DNA from: Psychrobacter sp. Ps6
GTDB lineage: Bacteria; Pseudomonadota; Gammaproteobacteria; Pseudomonadales; Moraxellaceae
Length of the DNA: 64,000 bases
Reading direction: 5' to 3'
Assembly: GCF_022129235.1 (NCBI RefSeq)
Contig: NZ_JADQAI010000001.1
Coordinates: 186,001 to 250,000 of the forward strand
Under the pieces are notes generated by a model, which made no database searches, was not told the origin of the DNA, and saw only the letters and a list, made by a program, of their open reading frames with translations. The position numbers were made by a program, and so were the translations under genes. Of the stretch, positions 37,686 through 48,692 are shown one piece after another (position 1 is the first letter of the stretch; each line of letters begins with the position of its first letter).

Positions 37686-38072
37686 ATGCCCGCTGTGAAA
37701 AGCAACCGACCTATTGATCTGCCTCTAAGCCAAGTGATTAGCGTTAATCGCTCACCGATCGCAATCGCCTCTATTTTGCATCGTATCTCTGGCATTATTT
37801 TATTCTTATTAATTCCTGTAATGCTGTGGCTATTACAGAACTCATTGGCATCGCCTGAGAGTTTTGAGACCGTATTTGACAACGTACTTGTGCGCTTTTT
37901 AGCATGGATATTTGTTGCCGCCATCGCATATCACTTCGTGATGGGTATCAAACATTTATTTGCTGATATGGGCATGAACGAAGAGCTAAAATCTGGCCGT
38001 ACCGCCTCTATGGTCAGTTTTGTCATTGCAGCGATTTTAGTTGTCGCGTCATTTATATGGGTGATGTTCTAA
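37686..38072 (+). CDS. sdhC: Succinate dehydrogenase cytochrome b556 subunit
   Basis: Membrane anchor of complex II, binding haem b and quinone with SdhD. It has the family start SNRPIDLPLSQV, then SPIAIASILHRISGIILFLL (quinone-site Ser and Arg region) and YHFVMGIKHLFADMG, where the His is the likely haem ligand; three membrane helices. The ATG at 37686 gives MPAVKSNRP; a GTG at 37695 has AAGG at better spacing and would give MKSNRP, so the exact start is open. The stop overlaps the sdhD start (TAATG). Confidence 0.93.
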   Translation: MPAVKSNRPIDLPLSQVISVNRSPIAIASILHRISGIILFLLIPVMLWLLQNSLASPESFETVFDNVLVRFLAWIFVAAIAYHFVMGIKHLFADMGMNEELKSGRTASMVSFVIAAILVVASFIWVMF

Positions 38073-38479
38073 TGATTAAAAATGATTCAGGAATCAAAAG
38101 TGCTACTGGTCTGACAGGTTCAGGCTCACGCGATTGGATTATTCAGCGTATTAGTGCTGTTGTTTTAGCCGTTTATAGTGTGGTGTTGCTGGGCTTCTTT
38201 TTGACCCATGGCGATGTCACGTATCTTGAGTGGTCATCCTTCATGACTAGCCTGCCAATGCGTTTGTTCAGCTTAGTTGCTGTACTGGCATTAGCTGGCC
38301 ATGCTTGGGTGGGAATGTGGACAGTATTTACTGACTATATTACGACAGGCAAACTGGGCTCAAGCGCAGCAGGTTTACGTTTAGTGCTACAGTCATTGAT
38401 GATTATCGCTATTTTAGTATTTCTATTTTGGGGCATCATGATTTTTTGGGGTAACGGCTTTAGTGTCGTTGCTGTTTAG
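38072..38479 (+). CDS. sdhD: Succinate dehydrogenase hydrophobic membrane anchor subunit
   Basis: Second membrane anchor of complex II, about 135 residues with three helices. The conserved SGSRDWIIQRISAVVLAVYSV lies at the N-terminus and LAGHAWVGMWTVFTDYI carries the usual haem/quinone-region His and Asp-Tyr. The ATG at 38072 shares its first base with the sdhC stop, indicating translational coupling. It is followed by an unusually long 356-base gap before sdhA. Confidence 0.93.
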   Translation: MIKNDSGIKSATGLTGSGSRDWIIQRISAVVLAVYSVVLLGFFLTHGDVTYLEWSSFMTSLPMRLFSLVAVLALAGHAWVGMWTVFTDYITTGKLGSSAAGLRLVLQSLMIIAILVFLFWGIMIFWGNGFSVVAV

Positions 38480-38835
38480 TCATTGAGTGACCAGCTTTAA
38501 TATTGACATAAGTATCTATATATAAAACGGATGCGCGCAGCTGGTATGTCAGCTGATAGAGCAGTTTAAAAGTGTCCGTTGATAGCCAAAAATAGTCATA
38601 GCATTGAACCAACAGCGCCCACTATTTAGATTGTCGCTGAATGAGTAACAAGGTTGAGCAGGTTTGGTTCAGTATAACGATAGATATGCAAATTAAGTGT
38701 TCAAAGACTGTTATATCATCTTCTTTAATAAGTGCATGTGACGGCCAAATAAAAGCCTTTAAACCTGCAATAAGAAGATTTTAAAACACGCTTTTCATTT
38801 ACTTATAAGCATTAACAGGCATTAGGAAAACCGTA
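38480..38835 (+). other. Long sdhD-sdhA spacer with a stem-loop
   Basis: 356 bases inside what is normally a compact operon. An outer stem AACGGA (38526-38531) with TCCGTT (38575-38580) encloses a CAGCTG hairpin (38538-38543 with 38550-38555). No T-run follows, so it is not an obvious terminator. No gene or tRNA is found. Confidence 0.6.
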
Positions 38836-40686
38836 ATGGCAACTAGACAAGACAATACCATTAGTAATATTAAGACCCTAAACTACGATGCAGTTATCGT
38901 TGGTGGCGGTGGTTCAGGTATGCGCGCTTCATTGCACTTAGCGGAAGCGGGTATGAAGGTTGCAGTCCTGACCAAAGTATTCCCAACACGTTCGCACACG
39001 GTTGCCGCTCAGGGTGGTATCGGTGCAAGTTTGGGCAACATGAGCAATGACAACTGGCACTTTCACTTTTATGATACCGTTAAAGGGTCAGATTGGTTAG
39101 GTGACCAAGACGCTATCGAGTATATGTGCCGTGAAGCGCCAAAGGTAGTCTATGAGCTTGAGCACATGGGCATGCCGTTTGACCGTAACGAAGACGGTAC
39201 GATTTATCAGCGTCCATTCGGCGGTCATACGTCGAACTATGGCGAAAAAGCGGTACAACGTGCTTGTGCTGCTGCTGACCGTACAGGTCACGCACTACTG
39301 CACACGTTATATCAGAAAAACCTACAGCAAGGTACTGAGTTCTTCATCGAGTGGATTGCGCTTGACTTGATCAAAGACGAAGCGGGTAACATCAACGGTG
39401 TTATCGCCCTTGAGCAAGAGACAGGTACTGTTGCGGTATTCCAAGCACCAGTAACTGTCCTAGCAACAGGTGGTGCAGGTCGTATTTTTGCCGCTTCTAC
39501 CAACGCTTATATCAATACTGGTGACGGTATTGGCATGGCAGTTCGCGCTGGTATCCCACTACAGGATATGGAGTTCTGGCAATTCCATCCAACGGGCGTT
39601 CATGGTGCAGGTGTACTACTAACTGAAGGTTGCCGTGGTGAAGGCGCTATCTTGCGTAACAAAGATGGCGAAGCTTTCATGGAGCGTTATGCGCCAACCG
39701 TGAAAGACTTGGCACCACGTGATCTAGTATCGCGTTCTATGGACCAAGAAATCAAAGAAGGTCGTGGTTGTGGCCCGAATGCCGACCATATCGTCATGGA
39801 TATGACGCATTTGGGTGTTGACACTATCATGAAGCGTCTACCGTCAGTATTTGAGATCGGTAAAAACTTTGCCAACGTTGACATTACTAAAGAACCTATC
39901 CCAGTGATTCCAACCATTCACTACATGATGGGTGGTATTCCAACCACTATCCATGGTCAGGTAATCGTGCCGGATCTAGAAGCGGGTACTGATGAAGACG
40001 GTTTATATGCTAATGGTAACGTCGTTAAAGGCCTATATGCTATTGGTGAATGTGCGTGCGTGAGTGTGCATGGTGCCAACCGTTTGGGTACCAACTCACT
40101 ACTTGATTTGGTCGTGTTTGGTCGTGCTGCTGGTAAGCACATCGTTGATGAGTTCCATCAAAACGATCATAACTACAAACCACTTGATCCGCATGTACTT
40201 GACATCACGGTTGGTCGTTTAAACAAATTGCAGCAATCAACATCAGGCTACAATGCACAAGACGTGGCTGATGAGATTCGCGCCACCATGCAGACACATG
40301 CCAGTGTATTCCGTACGCAAGCCATGATGGATGAAGGCGTTGAGAAAATTTTAGCGCTGGGTGAGAAAGTCGAACAAATTCATTTGGGTGATAAATCACA
40401 AGTCTTCAACACTGCTCGTATCGAAGCGTTCGAAGTGGCAAACCTATACGAAGTAGCAAAAGCAACGATGATATCAGCTGCTAGTCGCCACGAAAGCCGC
40501 GGCGCGCATAGTGTCTCTGATTATGATCGTCCAGAAGATGATGACTACGCACCAAACGGTCGTAATGACCACGATTGGATGAAGCATACTTTATGGTATT
40601 CTGAAGGCAACCGTATCATTTACAAACCAGTTCGCAAAGTGCCACTGACTGTTGATTATATCGAACCAAAAGTTCGCGTCTATTAA
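38836..40686 (+). CDS. sdhA: Succinate dehydrogenase flavoprotein subunit
   Basis: Catalytic subunit of complex II; oxidises succinate to fumarate and carries covalent FAD. AVIVGGGGSGMRA is the FAD Rossmann motif, and H54 in TRSHTVAAQGGIGA is the FAD-linking His. FHPTGVHGAGVLLTEGCRGEGA, RDLVSRSMD and GANRLGTNSLLDLVVFGRAAG form the active-site and FAD-binding blocks. Length 616 is slightly above E. coli (588) because of a short N-terminal extension and an acidic segment near residue 570. Full catalytic residues are present. Confidence 0.97.
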   Translation: MATRQDNTISNIKTLNYDAVIVGGGGSGMRASLHLAEAGMKVAVLTKVFPTRSHTVAAQGGIGASLGNMSNDNWHFHFYDTVKGSDWLGDQDAIEYMCREAPKVVYELEHMGMPFDRNEDGTIYQRPFGGHTSNYGEKAVQRACAAADRTGHALLHTLYQKNLQQGTEFFIEWIALDLIKDEAGNINGVIALEQETGTVAVFQAPVTVLATGGAGRIFAASTNAYINTGDGIGMAVRAGIPLQDMEFWQFHPTGVHGAGVLLTEGCRGEGAILRNKDGEAFMERYAPTVKDLAPRDLVSRSMDQEIKEGRGCGPNADHIVMDMTHLGVDTIMKRLPSVFEIGKNFANVDITKEPIPVIPTIHYMMGGIPTTIHGQVIVPDLEAGTDEDGLYANGNVVKGLYAIGECACVSVHGANRLGTNSLLDLVVFGRAAGKHIVDEFHQNDHNYKPLDPHVLDITVGRLNKLQQSTSGYNAQDVADEIRATMQTHASVFRTQAMMDEGVEKILALGEKVEQIHLGDKSQVFNTARIEAFEVANLYEVAKATMISAASRHESRGAHSVSDYDRPEDDDYAPNGRNDHDWMKHTLWYSEGNRIIYKPVRKVPLTVDYIEPKVRVY

Positions 40687-40899
40687 TTTTAGACTATGCG
40701 CTCGATATAAACAGAAAGCTTAAACGTTTTATCCCTTATTAATTTATTAAAAAGGTGACCGCCAGCTACATGCTCATAGGAGTGCTACTAGGCTATTAAT
40801 TGATATTCGATATTTGATTATCAGTAGTGATTGATAGCCAGCACTCACATGTTGCAATCTTTGTATGCCCGCCATCACCTACGTGTGGAGTTTAGCATT

Positions 40900-41610
40900 A
40901 TGAGCCGAGGTACTCGCACCATCGAAATCTATCGCTACGATCCTGATGTGGACGCAGCCCCACGCATGCAAACTTATACGATTGAACTACTTGATTCAGA
41001 TCGTATGTTGCTTGACGTGCTATTACGCCTAAAGAAAGAAGATGAAACAATCACTTTCCGCCGCTCTTGCCGCGAAGGTATTTGTGGTTCTGATGGCATG
41101 AACATCAACGGCAAAAATGGTCTAGCATGTCTAATCAACATGAACACGCTACCAGAAAAAGTAACCGTTCGTCCGTTACCTGGTTTGCCAGTGGTTCGTG
41201 ACTTGGTTGTTGATATGAACCAATTCTACGAGCAATACGAAAAAGTACATCCGTACTTAATCAATGATCAGCCAGCACCGCCAACTGAGCGTTTGCAGTC
41301 TCCTGCTGAGCGTGAAAAACTAAATGGTCTGTATGAATGTATTCTGTGTGCATGCTGCTCAACGAGCTGCCCATCTTTTTGGTGGAACCCTGATAAGTTC
41401 TTAGGTCCATCAGCATTACTACATGCGTATCGCTTTGTTGCTGATAGCCGTGATGGTGACACGCAAGCACGTTTGGCGCGTCTAGACGATCCGTTTAGTC
41501 TATTCCGTTGCCGCGGTATTATGAACTGTGTGTCAGTTTGTCCGAAAGGCTTGAACCCAACCAAGGCGATCGGTCATTTACGTAATATGTTGATTGATCA
41601 AGCTGGTTAA
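40900..41610 (+). CDS. sdhB: Succinate dehydrogenase iron-sulfur subunit
   Basis: Electron-transfer subunit of complex II with three Fe-S clusters. The [2Fe-2S] cysteines are in CREGICGSDGMNINGKNGLAC in pieces; [4Fe-4S] and [3Fe-4S] cysteines are in CILCACCSTSCPSFWW and CRGIMNCVSVCPKGLNP. The ATG at 40900 has GGAG ahead and gives 236 residues, matching the family; the open frame to 40831 is an artefact. It is followed by a clear terminator, so sdhCDAB ends here. Confidence 0.96.
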   Translation: MSRGTRTIEIYRYDPDVDAAPRMQTYTIELLDSDRMLLDVLLRLKKEDETITFRRSCREGICGSDGMNINGKNGLACLINMNTLPEKVTVRPLPGLPVVRDLVVDMNQFYEQYEKVHPYLINDQPAPPTERLQSPAEREKLNGLYECILCACCSTSCPSFWWNPDKFLGPSALLHAYRFVADSRDGDTQARLARLDDPFSLFRCRGIMNCVSVCPKGLNPTKAIGHLRNMLIDQAG

Positions 41611-41645
41611 TGGTTTGTAATTGTTTTGATTATTATTGATGGCAT

Positions 41646-41679
41646 AAAAAAACACCACCTATTCGTAGGTGGTGTTTTT
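41646..41679 (+). terminator. Rho-independent terminator after sdhB
   Basis: AAAAACACCACCT, ATTCGT, AGGTGGTGTTTTT: an uninterrupted GC-rich stem with T-run, 36 bases after the sdhB stop. It separates the sdh and suc transcripts. Confidence 0.93.
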
Positions 41680-42551
41680 GTTAGCCAAAATCACTGATTG
41701 TTGTAGTGTTAATTTTCTGATCACTATTGTTCGAAGTAGGCTTCTGTCTGCAGCAATGAATAACCTATACCAAATAGGTAGAACAAAAAGTCTAGTAGAT
41801 TGGTGAACAACAGGACGTTAGTCTATCCGTAAGTCTGTATAGACGATACGTTGGTCATATGTAAGAAAACATATTATATAAACAGTCAATCTATACAATC
41901 AGATACAAGTAAAGTTTGGTATAATTGCATCCTGAACTTGATCAAACATTGCGAAGTTTGTTTTGGGTACATTAGAAGTAGCGTCTATACGGGCTATTGC
42001 ATTAATACAATAAAACGTTATGTATACAATAACGATGCTTCTATAATTGATAATAGATATTCATTATGTAAATACTTAGTATTGAACAAACAAACTATAT
42101 CGCAAAAAGTGCTCATGATATTCTATACAGCAATGTATGTTTATCTGAAACGATAAGATTTGTTAGCAAATAGCGGATATTTCAGCGATAATAGCCAGTT
42201 TATAGGCTAGCTGAAAGATTAACAATTTATCATTGATGAATTGGTTATGGCTAAAAGAAGTATATATAAATTAATGTTGTGAAACGAGCCAGATCAGAAA
42301 ACTGAGTGTTCACAAATAAATTTATTTTTAACATAGGTGTTGCAATAAGACTTGTTATCACTATTTAGCATTACTTGCTCTTTTAGACAATGACAGCAAT
42401 ATTCTATAGTGACGGCAATACTTAGGGATAAAAGTGTTTTATCGGACCGTATTCAATGGGGTATGACGAATTGTCTGAACGCCTAGCATACAACGACTGA
42501 CACCATAATAAGCACGATTCCATTCATTTATCTATCAAATAGACGATTATT
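41680..42551 (+). other. Long sucA upstream region
   Basis: About 870 bases, very A/T-rich. An extended -10 TGGTATAAT at 41917-41925 is the best promoter candidate, 630 bases before sucA. A GTCTAT/ATAGAC inverted repeat lies at 41821-41844, and a direct repeat TGACRGCAATA at 42391-42401 and 42410-42420. No ribosome site is visible before the sucA ATG. The open frame at 41851-42156 is low-complexity and rejected. Confidence 0.55.
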
Positions 42552-45437
42552 ATGAATAGTATAACCAAAGAAAAAGCGGACCAAGGACACACTGAACTGG
42601 CCGCCGATAATGCCAGCTATATAGAAGCTCTTTATGAGCAATACCTAACTGACCCTGATAGTGTTGACACAGATTGGCAAGCGTACTTCGAACAGTACAA
42701 ATCGTCAAATGATGCTCAGCATAATGCTATTAAAGATCAATTTTTGTTACTTGCTCGCAATCAAACGGCGAACAAAACTAGTAACGAAAGTACTGGGACA
42801 AGTAGTAGCAATTCAGACCACTGTACTGATCCAAAGCAAATGGGTGTACAGCAACTCATCTCAGCATACCGTCGCCGTGGTCATCGCCGCGCCAAACTAG
42901 ATCCTTTGAACTTACATCCACGTGCAGAAGTGGAAGATCTGACTCTCGCTTATCACAACCTATCAGAAGCCGACCTTGATACTGTATTCCCAACCAATGA
43001 TTTAGTGATCGGTAAAGACGAAGCACCATTACGTGAAATTATCGAGATCATGGAACGTGTTTACTGCCGCCATATCGGTATTGAATATATGCATGTGACC
43101 ACCAGCACTGAAAAACGCTGGATGGAAGAGTATGTAGAAAGCAATTTAGGCTATATCAAGTTCGATAAAGAAAAGCGTTTGTCTATCCTTGAGCGTTTAA
43201 CAGCGGCCGAAGGTCTAGAAAAATATTTAGCGCGTAAATATACAGGCGTTAAGCGTTTTGGTCTAGAAGGTGGTGAGAGCTTTATACCTGCAGTCAATGA
43301 AATCATCCAACGTGCTGGTGGCTATGGCACAAAAGAGATGGTCATTGGTATGGCTCACCGTGGACGTCTAAACTTGTTGGTCAATATTTTGGGTAAAAAC
43401 CCTGCAGACTTGTTTGATGAGTTTGATGGTAAAGTGCAGCCAGAAAAAGGCTCAGGCGACGTTAAATATCACAATGGTTTTTCATCTAACGTGATGACCC
43501 CAGGTGGTGAAGCGCATTTGGCTTTAGCCTTTAACCCGTCGCATCTTGAAATCGTTGCACCAGTATTGCAAGGTTCAGTACGTGCACGCCAAGTGCGCCG
43601 TAATGATCAGCCGTCATTGGACAACACTGGTGGCAACTCAGTATTACCGATCGTTGTCCATGGTGATGCGGCTTTTGCTGGTCAGGGTGTGGTTCAAGAA
43701 ACCTTCCAAATGTCACAGACTCGTGCTTATACCACTGGTGGTACTGTACATATCGTTATCAACAACCAAGTTGGCTTTACCACTAGCCGTCAAGAAGATG
43801 TTCGTTCAACTGAATATTGTACTGATGTGGCAAAAATGGTACATGCACCAATCCTACACGTGAATGGTGATGATCCTGAGTCAGTCGTTTTCGCGGCCCA
43901 ATTAGCCTTAGACTATCGTCATCAGTTTGATAAAGACATCATTATTGACTTATTCTGCTACCGTCGCAACGGTCACAACGAGGCAGATGAGCCTTCAGCC
44001 ACTCAGCCATTGATGTATGCGGTTATTAAGAAACTACCAACGACACGTACCCTTTATGCACAAAAGCTCATCGCAGAAGGTATCTTAAATGCTGAAGAAG
44101 AAAAACAGTATGAAGATAATTATCGTGAATCTTTAGACCGTGGCGATTACGTTGTCAGCTCACTGGTCCAAGAGCCTAACGAGCAGTTATTTGTAGATTG
44201 GAAGCCTTATCTAGGTCATGACTTGGTTGACGATTGGGATACCAGTGTTGATATCGAAAAGCTTAAAGGTTATGGACGCCGTATGGCTGAGATGCCAGAA
44301 GGCTACAAGCTACAGCGTCAGGTTCAAAAGGTTGTTGAGCAGCGTTTAGCGATGCAAACAGGCGAAGAACCTCTTAACTGGGGTGCCGCTGAGACATTAG
44401 CCTATGCGTCATTAGTTGATAACGATGATGTCTTAGTACGTATTACTGGTGAAGATGTCGGCCGTGGTACATTCTCACATCGTCATACTGAAATCTACAA
44501 CGTTAATGATGGCAGCATGTATGTGCCACTTGCTCATTTGAGCGAGAACCAAGCACGTTTCGCTACTTACAACTCGTTGTTGTCAGAAGAAGCGGTATTG
44601 GCCTTTGAATATGGTTATGCTACGACAGTACCGAACGCCTTGATCGTTTGGGAAGCTCAGTTTGGTGACTTCGTTAACGGTGCACAGGTCGTGATTGACC
44701 AGTTCATCTCAAGTGGCGAAACCAAATGGCAGCGCGTGTGCGGTCTAACCATGCTATTGCCACACGGCTTTGAAGGTCAAGGCCCTGAGCATTCATCAGC
44801 ACGTCTTGAGCGTTTCTTACAGTTGTGTGCTGAAGACAACATGCAGGTGATTACGCCAACCACGCCAGCGCAGATTTTCCATGCCCTACGTCGTCAGGCC
44901 GTACGTCCAATTCGTAAGCCGTTGATCGTTATGTCACCGAAGAGCTTATTGCGTCATAAGCTAGCGACTTCTAATCTAGAAGAGCTTGCTAACGGTAAGT
45001 TTGAAACGGTATTGCCAGAGATGGACGATCACAACGCAGATAAAGTGACTCGTATGGTGCTATGTGGTGGTAAGGTTTATTACGATCTACTAGAACAGCG
45101 TCGTGCACTAGGTCTCGATCATGTTGCTATCGTTCGTATCGAGCAGCTATATCCGCTACCAGAGCAACGTTTGGTCGCTGAGATCGAAAAATACAGCAAC
45201 CTAGCTGAGATTGTATGGACGCAAGAAGAGCCATTGAATCAAGGCGCTTGGTATTACTTAGCACCGCATATGTTCCGTATCGTTGTACCACATCCAACCA
45301 AAGCAAAAGTTATGGAGCCCGTGGCACGTCCTGCTAGTGCAGCACCTGCAACAGGATCACCAAAACTGCATGCACAGCAGCAACAAGCATTAATTGCTGG
45401 TGGTCTTGGTATCAGTGTTGATGAGTTATCTCAGTAA
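42552..45437 (+). CDS. sucA: 2-oxoglutarate dehydrogenase E1 component
   Basis: Thiamine-diphosphate decarboxylase of the 2-oxoglutarate dehydrogenase complex, 961 residues, normal size. The early YIEALYEQYLTDPDSVDTDWQAYF in pieces is the SucA N-terminal module. MAHRGRLNLLVNILGK, HGDAAFAGQGVVQE (cofactor region), RRNGHNEADEPSATQP, RGTFSHRH and LLPHGFEGQGPEHSSARLERFLQ are conserved. A Ser/Asn/Thr-rich stretch at residues 72-95 is a lineage insertion. It is the first gene of sucAB-lpd-sucCD. No clear ribosome site precedes the ATG. Confidence 0.97.
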   Translation: MNSITKEKADQGHTELAADNASYIEALYEQYLTDPDSVDTDWQAYFEQYKSSNDAQHNAIKDQFLLLARNQTANKTSNESTGTSSSNSDHCTDPKQMGVQQLISAYRRRGHRRAKLDPLNLHPRAEVEDLTLAYHNLSEADLDTVFPTNDLVIGKDEAPLREIIEIMERVYCRHIGIEYMHVTTSTEKRWMEEYVESNLGYIKFDKEKRLSILERLTAAEGLEKYLARKYTGVKRFGLEGGESFIPAVNEIIQRAGGYGTKEMVIGMAHRGRLNLLVNILGKNPADLFDEFDGKVQPEKGSGDVKYHNGFSSNVMTPGGEAHLALAFNPSHLEIVAPVLQGSVRARQVRRNDQPSLDNTGGNSVLPIVVHGDAAFAGQGVVQETFQMSQTRAYTTGGTVHIVINNQVGFTTSRQEDVRSTEYCTDVAKMVHAPILHVNGDDPESVVFAAQLALDYRHQFDKDIIIDLFCYRRNGHNEADEPSATQPLMYAVIKKLPTTRTLYAQKLIAEGILNAEEEKQYEDNYRESLDRGDYVVSSLVQEPNEQLFVDWKPYLGHDLVDDWDTSVDIEKLKGYGRRMAEMPEGYKLQRQVQKVVEQRLAMQTGEEPLNWGAAETLAYASLVDNDDVLVRITGEDVGRGTFSHRHTEIYNVNDGSMYVPLAHLSENQARFATYNSLLSEEAVLAFEYGYATTVPNALIVWEAQFGDFVNGAQVVIDQFISSGETKWQRVCGLTMLLPHGFEGQGPEHSSARLERFLQLCAEDNMQVITPTTPAQIFHALRRQAVRPIRKPLIVMSPKSLLRHKLATSNLEELANGKFETVLPEMDDHNADKVTRMVLCGGKVYYDLLEQRRALGLDHVAIVRIEQLYPLPEQRLVAEIEKYSNLAEIVWTQEEPLNQGAWYYLAPHMFRIVVPHPTKAKVMEPVARPASAAPATGSPKLHAQQQQALIAGGLGISVDELSQ

Positions 45438-45592
45438 CAGATTATCTAATCGAAAGACTATAGAAGATAAATGAATCAGGCGATGACAGTCAGTATCTTT
45501 TAGTACAATCTAAGTAGCATCACTAGAATGCTACTGACTGCCTATCACGACTTAATAATAAGTATGAATATCCAAATCTAAGGAGTATATCG

Positions 45593-46825
45593 ATGGCTGA
45601 CATCAAAGCCCCCGTTTTTCCAGAATCGGTTGCCGATGGCACAATCGTTGAATGGCATGTCACTGAAGGTCAACAAGTTAGCCGTGACGACCTATTAGCT
45701 GAAATCGAAACTGATAAAGTGGTACTAGAAGTTGTCGCACCTGATGATGGTGTATTGACTAAAATCGTTAAGCAAGTTGACGATACTGTATTATCTGACG
45801 AGTTGATTGCACAGTTTGAAGCCGGTGCAAGTGCAGGCGATGTAGCACCAGCTGCAGAGCAGTCAGCTGCTCCAGCACGAGAAGAGCAAGCGGCTGATGG
45901 TGGCGAGCCAGTACAAGTCACTGACAAAAAAGATGAAGCAGAACACAAAGATCAAAGCCCAGCAGTCCGTAAAGCGGCAAAAGAGTCTGGCGTTGATCCT
46001 AAAGAAGTTGAAGGTAGTGGCCGCGGTGGTCGTGTCACCAAAACTGATATGGCTAACCCAACATTGAAATCAGACAGCAGCATTAAGTCTGACAACGGTC
46101 GTCCTGTGGCCGAATCAATGGGTGAGCGTACGGAAAAACGCGTACCAATGACTCGTTTACGTAAGCGTGTTGCTGAGCGTCTATTATCAGCATCACAAGA
46201 TACAGCGATGTTGACGACGTTTAACGAAGTGAACATGAAGCCATTGATGGACATGCGCGCTAAGTACAAAGAGAAATTCGAAAAGCGTCATGGTGTACGT
46301 TTAGGCTTTATGTCATTGTTCGTAAAAGCAGCAACTGAAGCACTGAAACGCTTTCCAGCAGTTAATGCGTCACTAGACGGTGATGACATTGTTTATCATG
46401 GTTTTTATGATATCGGTGTAGCCGTATCTTCAGACCGCGGTCTGGTTGTTCCAGTATTACGTGATACTGATCGCATGAGCATGGCTGATGTTGAAAGCAC
46501 AATCCGTGAGTTTGGCAGTAAAGCACAGCAAGGTAAACTTGGTCTAGAAGATATGACTGGTGGTACTTTCACTATCTCTAACGGTGGTGTATTTGGTTCA
46601 TTGATGTCAACACCTATCTTGAACCCACCCCAAACTGCTATCCTAGGTATGCATGCGATCAATGATCGCCCAATGGCAGTTGATGGTAAAGTTGAAATCC
46701 TACCAATGATGTACCTAGCGTTATCTTATGACCATCGTATGATCGATGGTAAAGAAGCGGTACAGTTCCTAGTAACTATCAAAGAGTTGGTCGAAGACCC
46801 TGCAATGCTACTACTAGACCTGTAA
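45593..46825 (+). CDS. sucB: Dihydrolipoyllysine succinyltransferase (2-oxoglutarate dehydrogenase E2)
   Basis: Core of the 2-oxoglutarate dehydrogenase complex, 410 residues. One N-terminal lipoyl domain with the lipoylated K42 in [11 protein letters not shown]; an Ala/Glu-rich linker; the E3-binding domain [31 protein letters not shown] in pieces at about residues 122-152; a second linker; and the catalytic domain with [14 protein letters not shown] (catalytic His and Asp). The ribosome site AAGGAG precedes the ATG. Two stem-loops follow before lpd. Confidence 0.97.
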   Translation: MADIKAPVFPESVADGTIVEWHVTEGQQVSRDDLLAEIETDKVVLEVVAPDDGVLTKIVKQVDDTVLSDELIAQFEAGASAGDVAPAAEQSAAPAREEQAADGGEPVQVTDKKDEAEHKDQSPAVRKAAKESGVDPKEVEGSGRGGRVTKTDMANPTLKSDSSIKSDNGRPVAESMGERTEKRVPMTRLRKRVAERLLSASQDTAMLTTFNEVNMKPLMDMRAKYKEKFEKRHGVRLGFMSLFVKAATEALKRFPAVNASLDGDDIVYHGFYDIGVAVSSDRGLVVPVLRDTDRMSMADVESTIREFGSKAQQGKLGLEDMTGGTFTISNGGVFGSLMSTPILNPPQTAILGMHAINDRPMAVDGKVEILPMMYLALSYDHRMIDGKEAVQFLVTIKELVEDPAMLLLDL

Positions 46826-46831
46826 GCTTCT

Positions 46832-46867
46832 AAGCTTGTATTGGCAACCGCTAATACAAGCTTTTTA
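46832..46867 (+). terminator. Stem-loop, possible weak terminator between sucB and lpd
   Basis: AAGCTTGTATT (46832-46842) pairs perfectly with AATACAAGCTT (46853-46863), loop of ten bases, followed by TTT. The T-run is short, so read-through to lpd is expected. A second perfect stem AGCAGCAA/TTGCTGCT lies at 46899-46919. Confidence 0.65.
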
Positions 46868-47070
46868 GCTTTGGTACAGACAATAGCTCTACCTGATAAG
46901 CAGCAATTGATTTGCTGCTAATTATATTAAAAAAGAATTTAATAATGGTGACTTGCTATTGACAAGTGAGTCTATCTCACTGACATGGTGTATTAACTAT
47001 TCAGTGTGGATAACGCTGATCTATCAGCGAGACAAAAACCAGTTTAAATGACACATACAATTAAAAATAG

Positions 47071-48534
<1,464 letters not shown>

Positions 48535-48692
48535 GTAGTTGCTTGTTTAATTATTATCGATTTACAACCTGATTGGGGTATCGCTATTTTGGTGATGCCA
48601 CAATCATGAGTGCGTCAGACGTATGATTCATATGTATATGTGCGCACTTGATTTCACTTTTTATTAATTGTAAAAAATAAAGGATACAATCA

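Noticed and set aside
38531-38580. tRNA-like D-arm sequence (CAGCTGATAGAGCAG) in the sdhD-sdhA gap
   Set aside because: No acceptor, anticodon or T-arm can be formed around it; better explained as a simple hairpin.
41851-42156. 101-codon open frame before sucA
   Set aside because: Tyr/Ile/Asn/Cys-rich translation typical of non-coding A/T-rich DNA and no ribosome site.
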